NCBI GenBank assembly: GCA_031316255.1
Contig: JALDQW010000001.1
Span: forward strand, 2,451,485-2,515,484
Direction of reading: 5' to 3'
DNA from: Nitrosomonas sp.
Lineage (GTDB): Bacteria > Pseudomonadota > Gammaproteobacteria > Burkholderiales > Nitrosomonadaceae
Length of the DNA: 64,000 bases
In this document: piece by piece, positions 9,349-17,339 of the stretch
Layout of the letters: each line of letters opens with the position of its first letter
Position numbering within the stretch: position 1 is the stretch's first letter
Program-made: the position numbers and the translations under genes
The notes under the pieces: generated by a model
The model's input: the letters and a program-made list of their open reading frames with translations, nothing else
Databases searched by the model: none
Told to the model about the DNA's origin: nothing

Positions 9349-10098
9349 ATGATAAAAATAACCAAAAGTACCCTGGCAGCAATACCGTTGTTGATGAGCT
9401 CTTCTTTTGCTTCAGCCGTACTGGTTGATTCGGAACTATCACTGGTCATCGATGTGTCGGGTAGTGTCAGTGGCAGCGAATACAATCTGATGATGGATGG
9501 TTACGCTAATGCTTTTCGCGATCCCGTCGTCCAAAACAATATTCTGACCAACGGCACGAATGGTGCAATTGCCGTGAATGCGATTTTCTTTTCATCAAGT
9601 GCATTTACCACCAGCCTGGACTCTTATACCCTGTTGAATTCTGTGGCCAGTATTAATGCATTTGCCGATATACTGGACAATTTTGCACGTCCTGGCAGTG
9701 GCGGTACAACCATTTCAACCGGGATGAACAAATCGTTAGCCACGTTAATCGCGGATAACGGCTTTGAAAGCACTAATCTGATTATGGATGTCTCGGGGGA
9801 TGGTACTTCAGGCACGACTGCTACTCAGGCAGCGCGTGACGCAGCTGCAGCTGCGGGCGTTACAGTCAACGGTATTACTATTGGTTCACAGTCTATTAAT
9901 GATTTTTATAATAACAATGTAATTACCGGCGACGGATTCTCATTACATGCAACCGATTTTACTGCTTTTTCGGATGGTGTTAAGCAAAAATTGCGTATCG
10001 AAACACAGACAAATCCGGTGCCTGAGCCTGCTACATTGACGCTTCTGGGTTTAGGGCTGTTTTCGATCGCAGCAATGCGCCGCAGCCGTAAAAGCTGA
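9349..10098 (+). CDS. PEP-CTERM sorted protein with DUF1194 (vWA-like) domain
   Basis: A 249-residue exported protein. It has a signal peptide (about residues 1-24, ending SFASA) and a DUF1194/von Willebrand A-like domain with a metal-site motif D-V-S-G-S near residues 36-40 (LVIDVSGSVSGSEYN). The C-terminal sorting signal is VPEPATLTLLGLGLFS followed by a basic tail, the PEP-CTERM signal recognised by exosortase. The purified family role is unknown; the protein is probably processed at the membrane and released or attached to exopolysaccharide. A sigma-54-type promoter lies upstream. No exosortase gene is in the window. Confidence 0.85.
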   Translation: MIKITKSTLAAIPLLMSSSFASAVLVDSELSLVIDVSGSVSGSEYNLMMDGYANAFRDPVVQNNILTNGTNGAIAVNAIFFSSSAFTTSLDSYTLLNSVASINAFADILDNFARPGSGGTTISTGMNKSLATLIADNGFESTNLIMDVSGDGTSGTTATQAARDAAAAAGVTVNGITIGSQSINDFYNNNVITGDGFSLHATDFTAFSDGVKQKLRIETQTNPVPEPATLTLLGLGLFSIAAMRRSRKS

Positions 10099-10300
10099 CA
10101 GCTCGATTGACTGAAATTGTGCGGAGGTAACCAAGAAGCTTTGCTTCGGCACATTCGAGTTTCGATGGTGTGGCATTGTGGGCAGCATATTTGCGTGGTC
10201 AAATATGTTGTCCCTGACCTTTTTCATTTTTTGTAACTACTTGCTCCTTGCTATAGTCTGCTCAGTCCCTATGTTTACATAAGTCCGTGGTACGAGTCGT

Positions 10301-10314
10301 TTGATTGCAATTCA
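10301..10314 (+). promoter_or_regulatory. Weak FNR-like site upstream of the glycyl radical operon
   Basis: TTGATTGCAATTCA matches the FNR/ANR consensus TTGAT-N4-ATCAA at 8 of 10 positions and is 43 bases before the first start codon of the operon. Oxygen-dependent control would make sense for a glycyl radical enzyme, but a match of this quality can occur by chance. The rest of 10099-10356 shows no gene. Confidence 0.25.
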
Positions 10315-10356
10315 TAATCGAATATGCCATGATCAAAACTTAAGGAGGGTTTTATT

Positions 10357-10527
10357 ATGGCAGCCTTTCTCAGCAGCAGGAATTTTCTCACCGGCTCAAA
10401 CGGTGAAGCGCAATACCTTGAAAATGTTCTGAATGCCATTTTGGAACAGGATTACAAGGGTAGTTTTTTTACGATGCTCGCCCAATATCAGCGTGTTCTC
10501 GCTGATAACAATCAAAAACATGCCTGA
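10357..10527 (+). CDS. 56-codon frame in line with the next gene, ending in TGA
   Basis: This frame starts at an ATG with a strong ribosome binding site (AAGGAGGG, eight bases of spacing). It encodes 56 residues of predicted helix (SNGEAQYLENVLNAILEQ, then FFTMLAQYQRVLADNNQ) and ends at TGA 10525-10527. The codons after the TGA continue in the same frame straight into the 753-codon gene, with no other stop between. The simplest reading is that this is the true N-terminus of that protein, cut by a nonsense change. A separate small protein or stop readthrough are alternatives. I do not recognise the peptide. Confidence 0.55.
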   Translation: MAAFLSSRNFLTGSNGEAQYLENVLNAILEQDYKGSFFTMLAQYQRVLADNNQKHA

Positions 10528-10554
10528 CCTGGCATTCATCAAAAGCTTGAAACA

Positions 10555-12816
10555 TTGTTCAAATGTGGAAAAGCTGAAGTTCTTAGTGGTCCAATGATCG
10601 GTATTCCTGTTTCTATCCGGGATAGCGATTACTTCAGGAATACCGGTGAAACAGAAGTAAATGAACGTTCCATTATCGCCAATATGGAATGGATGGCAAC
10701 GGCGTGGAATGCGACTTATGCGGATACCGGTTTGTGGATGGGCAAGACATTTGAACCTGTTTCACGTGATATTGTTGCTGAAAAAACAGACAATCATACG
10801 CAGATGGTCAATGCATTTAATCCCGAAACAACGCGTATTGGCCGCAATTACTTTCGTGAGCCGCCGGATCCAAATATTATCCAGGCGATTGGCCTTCCCG
10901 CGCTGACGCAATTATGGCATCTGAAAGACCGCCCGCTGAATCCCGCGACAGAAGGGTTTGATGGTCAGCTTTTACCTGAAAATCTGGCGAAGGAAAAAGC
11001 AATTCCCTACAGTAAAACGGGCGGGTATTTTCTCTGTAACCCGGGTCAATCAGTGGTGCCCGAAATGAACGGCAAGGCGGTGTACCAACTGAATTACCGC
11101 TGGCCTGAATTGAAGCCGAGTTATCCGATGACGCGTTTGATAGATGAAATCGTGCGTATTGATGACGGTATTTATCTCGGTCAGTTGGTTTTTGCGACAC
11201 GTCATTACAGTCTTGGCAGCATAACACTGCCCAATGATGAGGTCATGTCGATCGGCGAGAATTACCCGGAACGCGGCCTCTGGGAGAAATTAAAACGCCT
11301 TGTTGGATTAGGGCAGCAGGATGACGCTCAGTATTACGGCTATCAAAATAATGGCTTCTTCTTGATGGTTGACCCTGATTACGCAAAAGCATTTTATGCG
11401 GATGAGGCTTTTCCGCAGTTGCGCCCACGCAAGGGTGAAATAGGTTTTCACGAGCTGGGCTATGATCAATCGGTCACGGCCGCTGATTTCCGCAAGCCGG
11501 CTGTAGCTGCTGAGCACAATAAGCAATGGCCGGAAATTTCCGATTGGGCCGTAGATTGGAAACAGAATCCGGGGTTGGCGCGTAAATTTACAACGTTTAT
11601 CCTCGAAGCCTCGCCTTTGGGCGAGCAGGATGATTTTGTAGAAGACATGCGCATGGATGGGGAGTCCATACTGCAGATGCTGCAGCGCATCAGCCACGAG
11701 ATTTCCGTACAAAGCAATCCACAGGATCAGCTAAAACATTTTGAAAAACTCAATGCCTTGTTTCGCCGTGGCGTAGCCCCGATTGTTAAAAACGGTTTAT
11801 TTCAGGGCAGCGGTGAAAAGGGATATAACTGCCGCCTGGACAGTAAAGAAACAAACAACTGGTATGGCGAGCCTGCGCATACGACCGGATTTGACTACTA
11901 TCATGGCGCCACGCTCAATCTGCACTGCGGGTTTGCGGAAACATTCATGCCGGATATGCATGATCGTTATGAGGATGCAGGGCTTTTCCCAAGTTCGCTG
12001 GCCAATATACTGGATAACCACTCCCTGCCCAATCTGCTTAATATGACATGGCACACTATTGGAAAATTTATTTTTCCATGGGCCGGCAAATGTTTTGAAA
12101 AGATTTCGGGGCGCAAACTGAGCATGCTGCTGGATGAAAGTAGTGATCTGGCTGATCGTTATCCTGAGCGTGTTCATGAACTCAAGTCTTTTTTGGCCAG
12201 CAGGCCGCATTATAGTCTTGTGGAAAAGAATAAAGCACACTTTTGGGATGCTGAAGGTGTTTATGCACAACATCTCAAGAGCGGCGCCTGGGATCGGGGT
12301 ATGTCGGATGAGGATAAAGCATTCTGGGAACACGAGGCCGCGACGCATTGGGTTGACGGAAGCAATATTCAGGACAAACGCATTGTCGCCGCCGATCCGC
12401 TGATGCGCATTGTGGATATGAATTATCACGCTCCCGATGCTTCCCTGCTGGCGGCTGCGGCACAAGGACCGACGCCATTTGCACGACAGGGCTACATTTT
12501 TCTGGGTACCGATGACAGGGAATCGATTTTGGCGATGAACAACGGCGCCACAAAAAAGAAAACAGTTTTCCAGTTCCATTATCGTTTTCCAATGATAGGC
12601 GGGCCTACGCCGATTGGCTTCTGTCTCGATGAACTTGTTGAAATAGCAGACGGTCTTTATTTAGGACAGTTAATTTATTCGACGGCGTTGAGTGTGCCAT
12701 TTCATTCTTCGGTTGATCCGGAGGCGTATAAATACCAGTTGTTTGGTTATTTCTTGCTACTCGATAACGCGTGGCAGCACCATAGACTGGCGATTGGATT
12801 GGATACGCTGCAATAA
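10555..12816 (+). CDS. Unrecognised large protein of the glycyl radical operon, internally duplicated
   Basis: A cytoplasmic-looking protein of up to 753 residues with no signal peptide or membrane segment. I do not recognise the family. About 100 residues occur twice. Near 156-275 the core is YRWPELKPSYPMTRLIDEIV then RIDDGIYLGQLVFAT; near 645-740 it is YRFPMIGGPTPIGFCLDELV then EIADGLYLGQLIYST. Both copies end with a G-Y/F-F-L-hydrophobic strand. The stretch WMGKTFEP near residue 61 and the repeated LGQL strands faintly resemble GXWXG/DUF4334 proteins, which is speculation. The first possible start here is TTG without a ribosome binding site, whereas the same frame upstream (10357) has an excellent one. 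It ends 21 bases before the glycyl radical enzyme, so it probably works with it. Confidence 0.6.
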   Translation: MFKCGKAEVLSGPMIGIPVSIRDSDYFRNTGETEVNERSIIANMEWMATAWNATYADTGLWMGKTFEPVSRDIVAEKTDNHTQMVNAFNPETTRIGRNYFREPPDPNIIQAIGLPALTQLWHLKDRPLNPATEGFDGQLLPENLAKEKAIPYSKTGGYFLCNPGQSVVPEMNGKAVYQLNYRWPELKPSYPMTRLIDEIVRIDDGIYLGQLVFATRHYSLGSITLPNDEVMSIGENYPERGLWEKLKRLVGLGQQDDAQYYGYQNNGFFLMVDPDYAKAFYADEAFPQLRPRKGEIGFHELGYDQSVTAADFRKPAVAAEHNKQWPEISDWAVDWKQNPGLARKFTTFILEASPLGEQDDFVEDMRMDGESILQMLQRISHEISVQSNPQDQLKHFEKLNALFRRGVAPIVKNGLFQGSGEKGYNCRLDSKETNNWYGEPAHTTGFDYYHGATLNLHCGFAETFMPDMHDRYEDAGLFPSSLANILDNHSLPNLLNMTWHTIGKFIFPWAGKCFEKISGRKLSMLLDESSDLADRYPERVHELKSFLASRPHYSLVEKNKAHFWDAEGVYAQHLKSGAWDRGMSDEDKAFWEHEAATHWVDGSNIQDKRIVAADPLMRIVDMNYHAPDASLLAAAAQGPTPFARQGYIFLGTDDRESILAMNNGATKKKTVFQFHYRFPMIGGPTPIGFCLDELVEIADGLYLGQLIYSTALSVPFHSSVDPEAYKYQLFGYFLLLDNAWQHHRLAIGLDTLQ

Positions 12817-12837
12817 TCAGACAGGAGGGACTGCACG

Positions 12838-15800
12838 ATGCAAACAGCAAACCTGAATCGGGGCGGTATACAGATTGATCTTGAACATGGCACTGTGGGT
12901 GCCACGGTCTTGGATGACAGCATTGACAATTTCCCTATACCCAATGATTCCCCCGACAAAATAAAGACATTGAGTGATTTGACGCTGGGTCATATCAAAC
13001 TCAGTGATTTTCCCGTGATTCAGTCGTGGCGTAATCAACTGTTTGATCCGGAATGGATACCTGAAGTCTGTGACGAATTGCCGCGTTTGCTCACCGAATT
13101 CGTTCGCAAGCCGGAAAATGAGACGTTACCCCCGACAACACGGCGCGCGCAGGCGTTGAAATATATATTCAGTCATAAAACACCGATAGTCAGAAAAACG
13201 GATTTATTGCCGGGGCAGACGACCACAAGCTTTGTCGGTCCGGTGGTGCATATGGATATGAGCGGTTACTGTATCTGGCCGGAACTGGAAACAATAGCAA
13301 CAAGAGCGCAAAATCCTTTCAAAATCAAACCGGAAGTCGCTAAACGGTTAAATGAGGAAATTTTTCCTTTCTGGCTTGAGCGGCGCACGGTTCAGGAAGT
13401 GGCGCGTTATTCCGATTATGACACGGTTGATTACGCCAATGATCAAAGAGATACCGTTGATGGCGGCATGGTCGGCGATCAACCGTCTATTGATCCACCG
13501 TTAAAAAAGCGTGCCGGTGAAACGCCGAAATGTCAGGAACTGTTTGAACGTGTTGCGTTCTATCTGACCGACAAGGCAACCGCAGTTTCCCATACCACGC
13601 CGGACTTTGGCCGCGTATTAAAGTACGGTCTGGATGGATTGATTACACAGTTGCAGAAAGATATCGAAGATGCGGGAACGAGCGGGCTAACTGCGGCGCA
13701 ACAGGAATTTGCCGAAGCGGTCATTACTGTTTATGAAGGCGTCAAGCAGTATGCAGCGCATCTTGCGGATGCGTCAGAACAGGTCGGAAATGTCGAATTG
13801 GCCAGAATTTGCCGCAAGATTCCGGCAAAACCCGCTGAAACGCTTGCAGAGGCATTGACAGCAGTCTGGATATGTTATCACCTCCTGCTGCAGGAAAATA
13901 CCAACTTTGGTTTGTCTCCCGGACGGCTCGATCAGACTTTGAATGACTACTATTTGAACGACTGGCGGCAGCAACCGGATGAGGCGGCTAAGGCTGCCTA
14001 TACCAGGCATGCGGTTGAATTAATGTGCCACTTCTTTTTGCGCTGTTCGGATCATGTACCCTTGTCTCCGGAAACGGCCGAAGTACTTTTTGCGGGCAGT
14101 GGATCAAATCAGGCGCTCACTGTGGGCGGCACCCATTATGTTGACGGAAAGACCGTGGATGCGGTCAATGATATGACTTATATCATTCTCAAAGCCACGG
14201 AAATGCTGTCCATACGCGATCCCAATGTTCATGCGCGTTATCATAAGGATGTTCACCATCGCGCAGCGGATGGCTCGCCGCTCGGGCCCGATCAAGTATC
14301 GTCCTATCTCAAACGTATTTGCCAGGTCAATCTGATTACCCGTGCAACTCCCGCCTTGCATGGTGATGTGCCGGTAATACACAGCATGGCGAACTATTAT
14401 GCCCGTCATGACCATGTCACCATGGGCGAAGCCTTAACGGATGCACATGATTATGCATCCATCGGCTGCATTGAGCAAAATGCCGATCACAAGCATTATG
14501 GTCATACCGGGTCAACATTGCTGGTATTGCCGGCGGTACTTGAACTGGCCATGTTTGGCGGCAAGCACCGTAGTGACGGCATCGGTAAACATGATCCGAA
14601 TCTATTCTACGGCAAACCGGACTATACGACACGGCCGCTCGGAGAAATGGATTCAATGGAGGAATTTATCGACAGCTTCCGTTTTCAACTGGATGAAATG
14701 GCGCGGCATTGCGTTCAGTTTAATAATTACCTCGGCCGCACGCTGGAAAAAGTGCGTCCATCGCCATTGTTGTCGGGGCTATTTGACGGGCCAACGAATA
14801 TTCCGGACGGCCATGGCGCCAAATTCCGCGATGTGTCTTCCGGTGGCGCCAAATATAATTCTTCAGGCGTTGCCGTTATCGGGCTTGCAGATGTTATCGA
14901 TTCGTTTTGTGTGATTGATGCACTGGTTTTCAGTGGCAAAATGACAGCTGATGAGTTGATCGCTGTTTTGGATGCAAATTTCGAGCCGCAACGGCTTCCA
15001 GTCAATGAGCGCCAGAATTTTCTCAGAACATTCATTGATCTGATTAAAAAACATTTTTCCAGCAGTACACAGCAGACACCCGTGGCACTGAAACCTGAGC
15101 GTCTGCAGGAATGCATGCAAATGATCCGGGTTGCGCCAAAATATGGCGCGGGTGTCGATGAGACGCCTGGCGGTATTTTTAATAACGCAATGGCGGTGAA
15201 ATATACGCGCTTGCTGACCAAAATGATTCAGGATACTTTTTTCAAATATCGCACGCATCGCGGCGGGCGGTATTTAACAGGTTACTGGAGTATGACCAAT
15301 CATGCCGGTTTTGGCTTGTTGTACAAGGCAACGCCAAATGGCCGTCATGACAACGCGCCTTTTGCCAGTGGCATTACGCCGTGTCCGGGTATTGTCAAGC
15401 CTAACGGCGAACCGGTTATGCTGCTGGATCATATGCTGTCAGTTGCCAGTGTTAACCCGGATACGGTGCTGAATGGATATACCTACAATCTCAGTCTGAC
15501 GCCGCGTGGCAAAGACTATTTCAACGAAGATACGGATTTGTTCGCGACCCATATGAAAACATTCATGGATCAGGATGGAGTTCTGGTGCAGTTGTGTGTG
15601 ACATCCATTGAAGATTTCATTGCTGCCGACAAAGCTGCGACGGCGGCAAGCGAAGCGGGTGCCGGGGAAGCAGAGCAGCAAGCATTGGCGCCTTATAAGG
15701 ATTTGATGATACGTGTGGCGGGATATTCGGCGTATTATGTGACGCTGAGTCCGCAAATGCGGAAGGAAATAATCGATCGCGCCAATTTTGATATGAAAAG

Positions 15801-15843
15801 CGGTGTCGAACAGCACGCAACCCTTGAAAAAATAGGAGCCTGA
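12838..15843 (+). CDS. Glycyl radical enzyme (PFL/glycerol dehydratase superfamily), substrate unknown
   Basis: A 1001-residue member of the pyruvate formate-lyase-like superfamily. The C-terminal radical loop is RVAGYSAYY with the radical glycine at G962. The active-site loop SIGCIEQ places the thiyl cysteine at C544 and a glutamate two residues on (E546). The C-x-E pattern is typical of dehydratases, decarboxylases and C-N lyases such as glycerol or choline enzymes, and unlike the Cys-Cys pair of pyruvate formate-lyase. The PFL-type domain begins near residue 75. The protein is about 200 residues longer than most relatives, partly from an N-terminal extension (1-70) and an Ala/Glu-rich insert just before the Gly loop (about 928-952). 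A strong AGGAGGG site precedes ATG 12838. The active enzyme would be oxygen sensitive and needs the activase encoded at 16485. Confidence 0.92.
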   Translation: MQTANLNRGGIQIDLEHGTVGATVLDDSIDNFPIPNDSPDKIKTLSDLTLGHIKLSDFPVIQSWRNQLFDPEWIPEVCDELPRLLTEFVRKPENETLPPTTRRAQALKYIFSHKTPIVRKTDLLPGQTTTSFVGPVVHMDMSGYCIWPELETIATRAQNPFKIKPEVAKRLNEEIFPFWLERRTVQEVARYSDYDTVDYANDQRDTVDGGMVGDQPSIDPPLKKRAGETPKCQELFERVAFYLTDKATAVSHTTPDFGRVLKYGLDGLITQLQKDIEDAGTSGLTAAQQEFAEAVITVYEGVKQYAAHLADASEQVGNVELARICRKIPAKPAETLAEALTAVWICYHLLLQENTNFGLSPGRLDQTLNDYYLNDWRQQPDEAAKAAYTRHAVELMCHFFLRCSDHVPLSPETAEVLFAGSGSNQALTVGGTHYVDGKTVDAVNDMTYIILKATEMLSIRDPNVHARYHKDVHHRAADGSPLGPDQVSSYLKRICQVNLITRATPALHGDVPVIHSMANYYARHDHVTMGEALTDAHDYASIGCIEQNADHKHYGHTGSTLLVLPAVLELAMFGGKHRSDGIGKHDPNLFYGKPDYTTRPLGEMDSMEEFIDSFRFQLDEMARHCVQFNNYLGRTLEKVRPSPLLSGLFDGPTNIPDGHGAKFRDVSSGGAKYNSSGVAVIGLADVIDSFCVIDALVFSGKMTADELIAVLDANFEPQRLPVNERQNFLRTFIDLIKKHFSSSTQQTPVALKPERLQECMQMIRVAPKYGAGVDETPGGIFNNAMAVKYTRLLTKMIQDTFFKYRTHRGGRYLTGYWSMTNHAGFGLLYKATPNGRHDNAPFASGITPCPGIVKPNGEPVMLLDHMLSVASVNPDTVLNGYTYNLSLTPRGKDYFNEDTDLFATHMKTFMDQDGVLVQLCVTSIEDFIAADKAATAASEAGAGEAEQQALAPYKDLMIRVAGYSAYYVTLSPQMRKEIIDRANFDMKSGVEQHATLEKIGA

Positions 15844-15844
15844 T

Positions 15845-16495
15845 ATGCACGCGACGCTTCCTGCAATGCCGCAAGGCATACACACTATTTTGAAAACCGG
15901 TCTTCATTTGGGTGAGCGTAATGATGAACTGACCGGATTATTGAGCCGCGCGGAAGGCAAGATTCTTGCCAATGGTATGGCTGCACTGATTAAACTCGGT
16001 TTTGGCTTTTTGATTAGCGAGGGACTGAGTGACAGTAAAGCACAACAGGCGCAAGAATTTTTTCAGGAAAATTTTGTCATCAAGGATCCCTATGCACCCG
16101 GCGGTATTCGTTATTATCAGGGGAAAATCCTAATTCGTACGCGAAAACCGGCAGATGATATGAATGTGTTGATTCGTTTTTGTCCGGATCCGGCCGCGCT
16201 GTATATCGATACGCCCTTCGGTAAGCGGTTTAATCCCTGTGCAATTGTGGATACCGAGGTGTTGAGTGAATCAAAAGCGGATCGGATCGAACAGGATCCG
16301 GACAAAGTGGATCTGGTGATTCGGTTCAAGGATGCAAAAGCCATACTTGGACTGGCCGAACGCCCGGACGTCGATGTCGTGCAGTTGCTGCTTGAGAATC
16401 TGGTTCAAATTACGGGAAACTTTGGTCACATGTTTAAATTTGGTGCCATCGGTAAAAGCGTTCAGGCGCTGCTTATGGATGCAGATGAACGATAA
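15845..16495 (+). CDS. SCP2-like (sterol carrier) lipid-binding protein
   Basis: A 216-residue soluble protein. Residues about 105-210 fit the SCP2 fold: strand-rich ILIRTRKPADDMNVLIRFC, then VDLVIRFKDAKAILGLAERP, and the hallmark glycine turn ITGNFGHMFKFGAIGKSVQA. SCP2 domains hold hydrophobic ligands such as fatty acyl groups or sterols. The N-terminal 100 residues are not recognised. AGGAG precedes ATG 15845, one base after the stop of the glycyl radical enzyme gene, and the 3' end overlaps the activase start by 11 bases, so the three are tightly coupled. The context suggests that the enzyme's substrate or product is lipid-like. This is inference. Confidence 0.55.
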   Translation: MHATLPAMPQGIHTILKTGLHLGERNDELTGLLSRAEGKILANGMAALIKLGFGFLISEGLSDSKAQQAQEFFQENFVIKDPYAPGGIRYYQGKILIRTRKPADDMNVLIRFCPDPAALYIDTPFGKRFNPCAIVDTEVLSESKADRIEQDPDKVDLVIRFKDAKAILGLAERPDVDVVQLLLENLVQITGNFGHMFKFGAIGKSVQALLMDADER

Positions 16496-17228
16496 AGGAC
16501 TAATTTTCGATATCAAACGCGATAGCAGTGAGGATGGGCCGGGAATCCGCACGACTGTTTTTTTTAAGGGTTGTCCGCTTTCCTGTGTTTGGTGTCAGAA
16601 TCCTGAAGGAAAAAAGTTTTTGCCGGAACCGGATGTGCATGGCGATGTGATTGGCACCTGGTACAGCGTCGATGAATTGATGTATCGTTTGCGCCAGGAT
16701 AAGCCCTTTTTCATATCAACCGGCGGCGGTGTTACATTATCGGGCGGTGAGCCAACGTTACAGATGGATTTTGCCAGTCGCTTGTTGCAGGCATTAAAGC
16801 ACGAAGCCATCCATACGGCGCTGGAAACAAGCGGTTTTTTCCAGTATCAAGCCTTTAAAGAGAAAATGTTGCCCTGGCTGGATTTGATTTATTTCGATAT
16901 AAAGTTGATCGATGCAGTGGAGAGCAAACAGTACTGCGGACGGTCCAATCAGCGGATCCTCGAGAATTTTTCACGATTGATCGCGGAGGCCGGGATACCG
17001 GTCATTCCAAGAATTCCTTTGATTCCTGATATTACTGCAACGGAACAAAATCTTAAGGGTATTGCTGCGTTTCTTGACCGGCATGGTGTCAAATCATGTG
17101 AATTAATGCCCTACAATCCATTGTGGATCGGCAAGCTGGAGAAACTGGGAATAACGCCAGGTTATCAGCGATCCAGTTATATGACGCCGGCTGAGAGAAA
17201 AGCGTGTATCGACCATTTTGTCAAATAA
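16485..17228 (+). CDS. Radical SAM glycyl radical enzyme activase
   Basis: A 247-residue radical SAM enzyme that would install the glycyl radical on the neighbouring enzyme. The iron-sulfur motif is C-P-L-S-C-V-W-C near residues 27-34, preceded by DGPGIRTTVFFKG as in activating enzymes. GGGVTLSGGEP is the SAM-contact motif. It lacks the eight-cysteine ferredoxin-like insert found in activases of glycerol dehydratase or hydroxyphenylacetate decarboxylase, and so resembles short PflA. ATG 16485 is chosen because the family homology begins there. It overlaps the SCP2-like gene by 11 bases, so translational coupling is likely. It is the last gene of the operon. Confidence 0.9.
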   Translation: MNDKGLIFDIKRDSSEDGPGIRTTVFFKGCPLSCVWCQNPEGKKFLPEPDVHGDVIGTWYSVDELMYRLRQDKPFFISTGGGVTLSGGEPTLQMDFASRLLQALKHEAIHTALETSGFFQYQAFKEKMLPWLDLIYFDIKLIDAVESKQYCGRSNQRILENFSRLIAEAGIPVIPRIPLIPDITATEQNLKGIAAFLDRHGVKSCELMPYNPLWIGKLEKLGITPGYQRSSYMTPAERKACIDHFVK

Positions 17229-17339
17229 TCCGATGAAGCGATGAGACAGCACGATCGGACTTAAATTACGCCAGTAGAACCGGTGCTTGGTCCAGTCTAA
17301 ATTCACTCAACCGAAAGTCAAAAATCTATCCGCTAAGCA

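Noticed and set aside
10525..10580. Selenocysteine insertion at the in-frame TGA
   Set aside because: Only a weak 5-bp stem (TTGAA/TTCAA) is present downstream, without a bacterial SECIS-like loop at the right distance. Kept only as an outside possibility.
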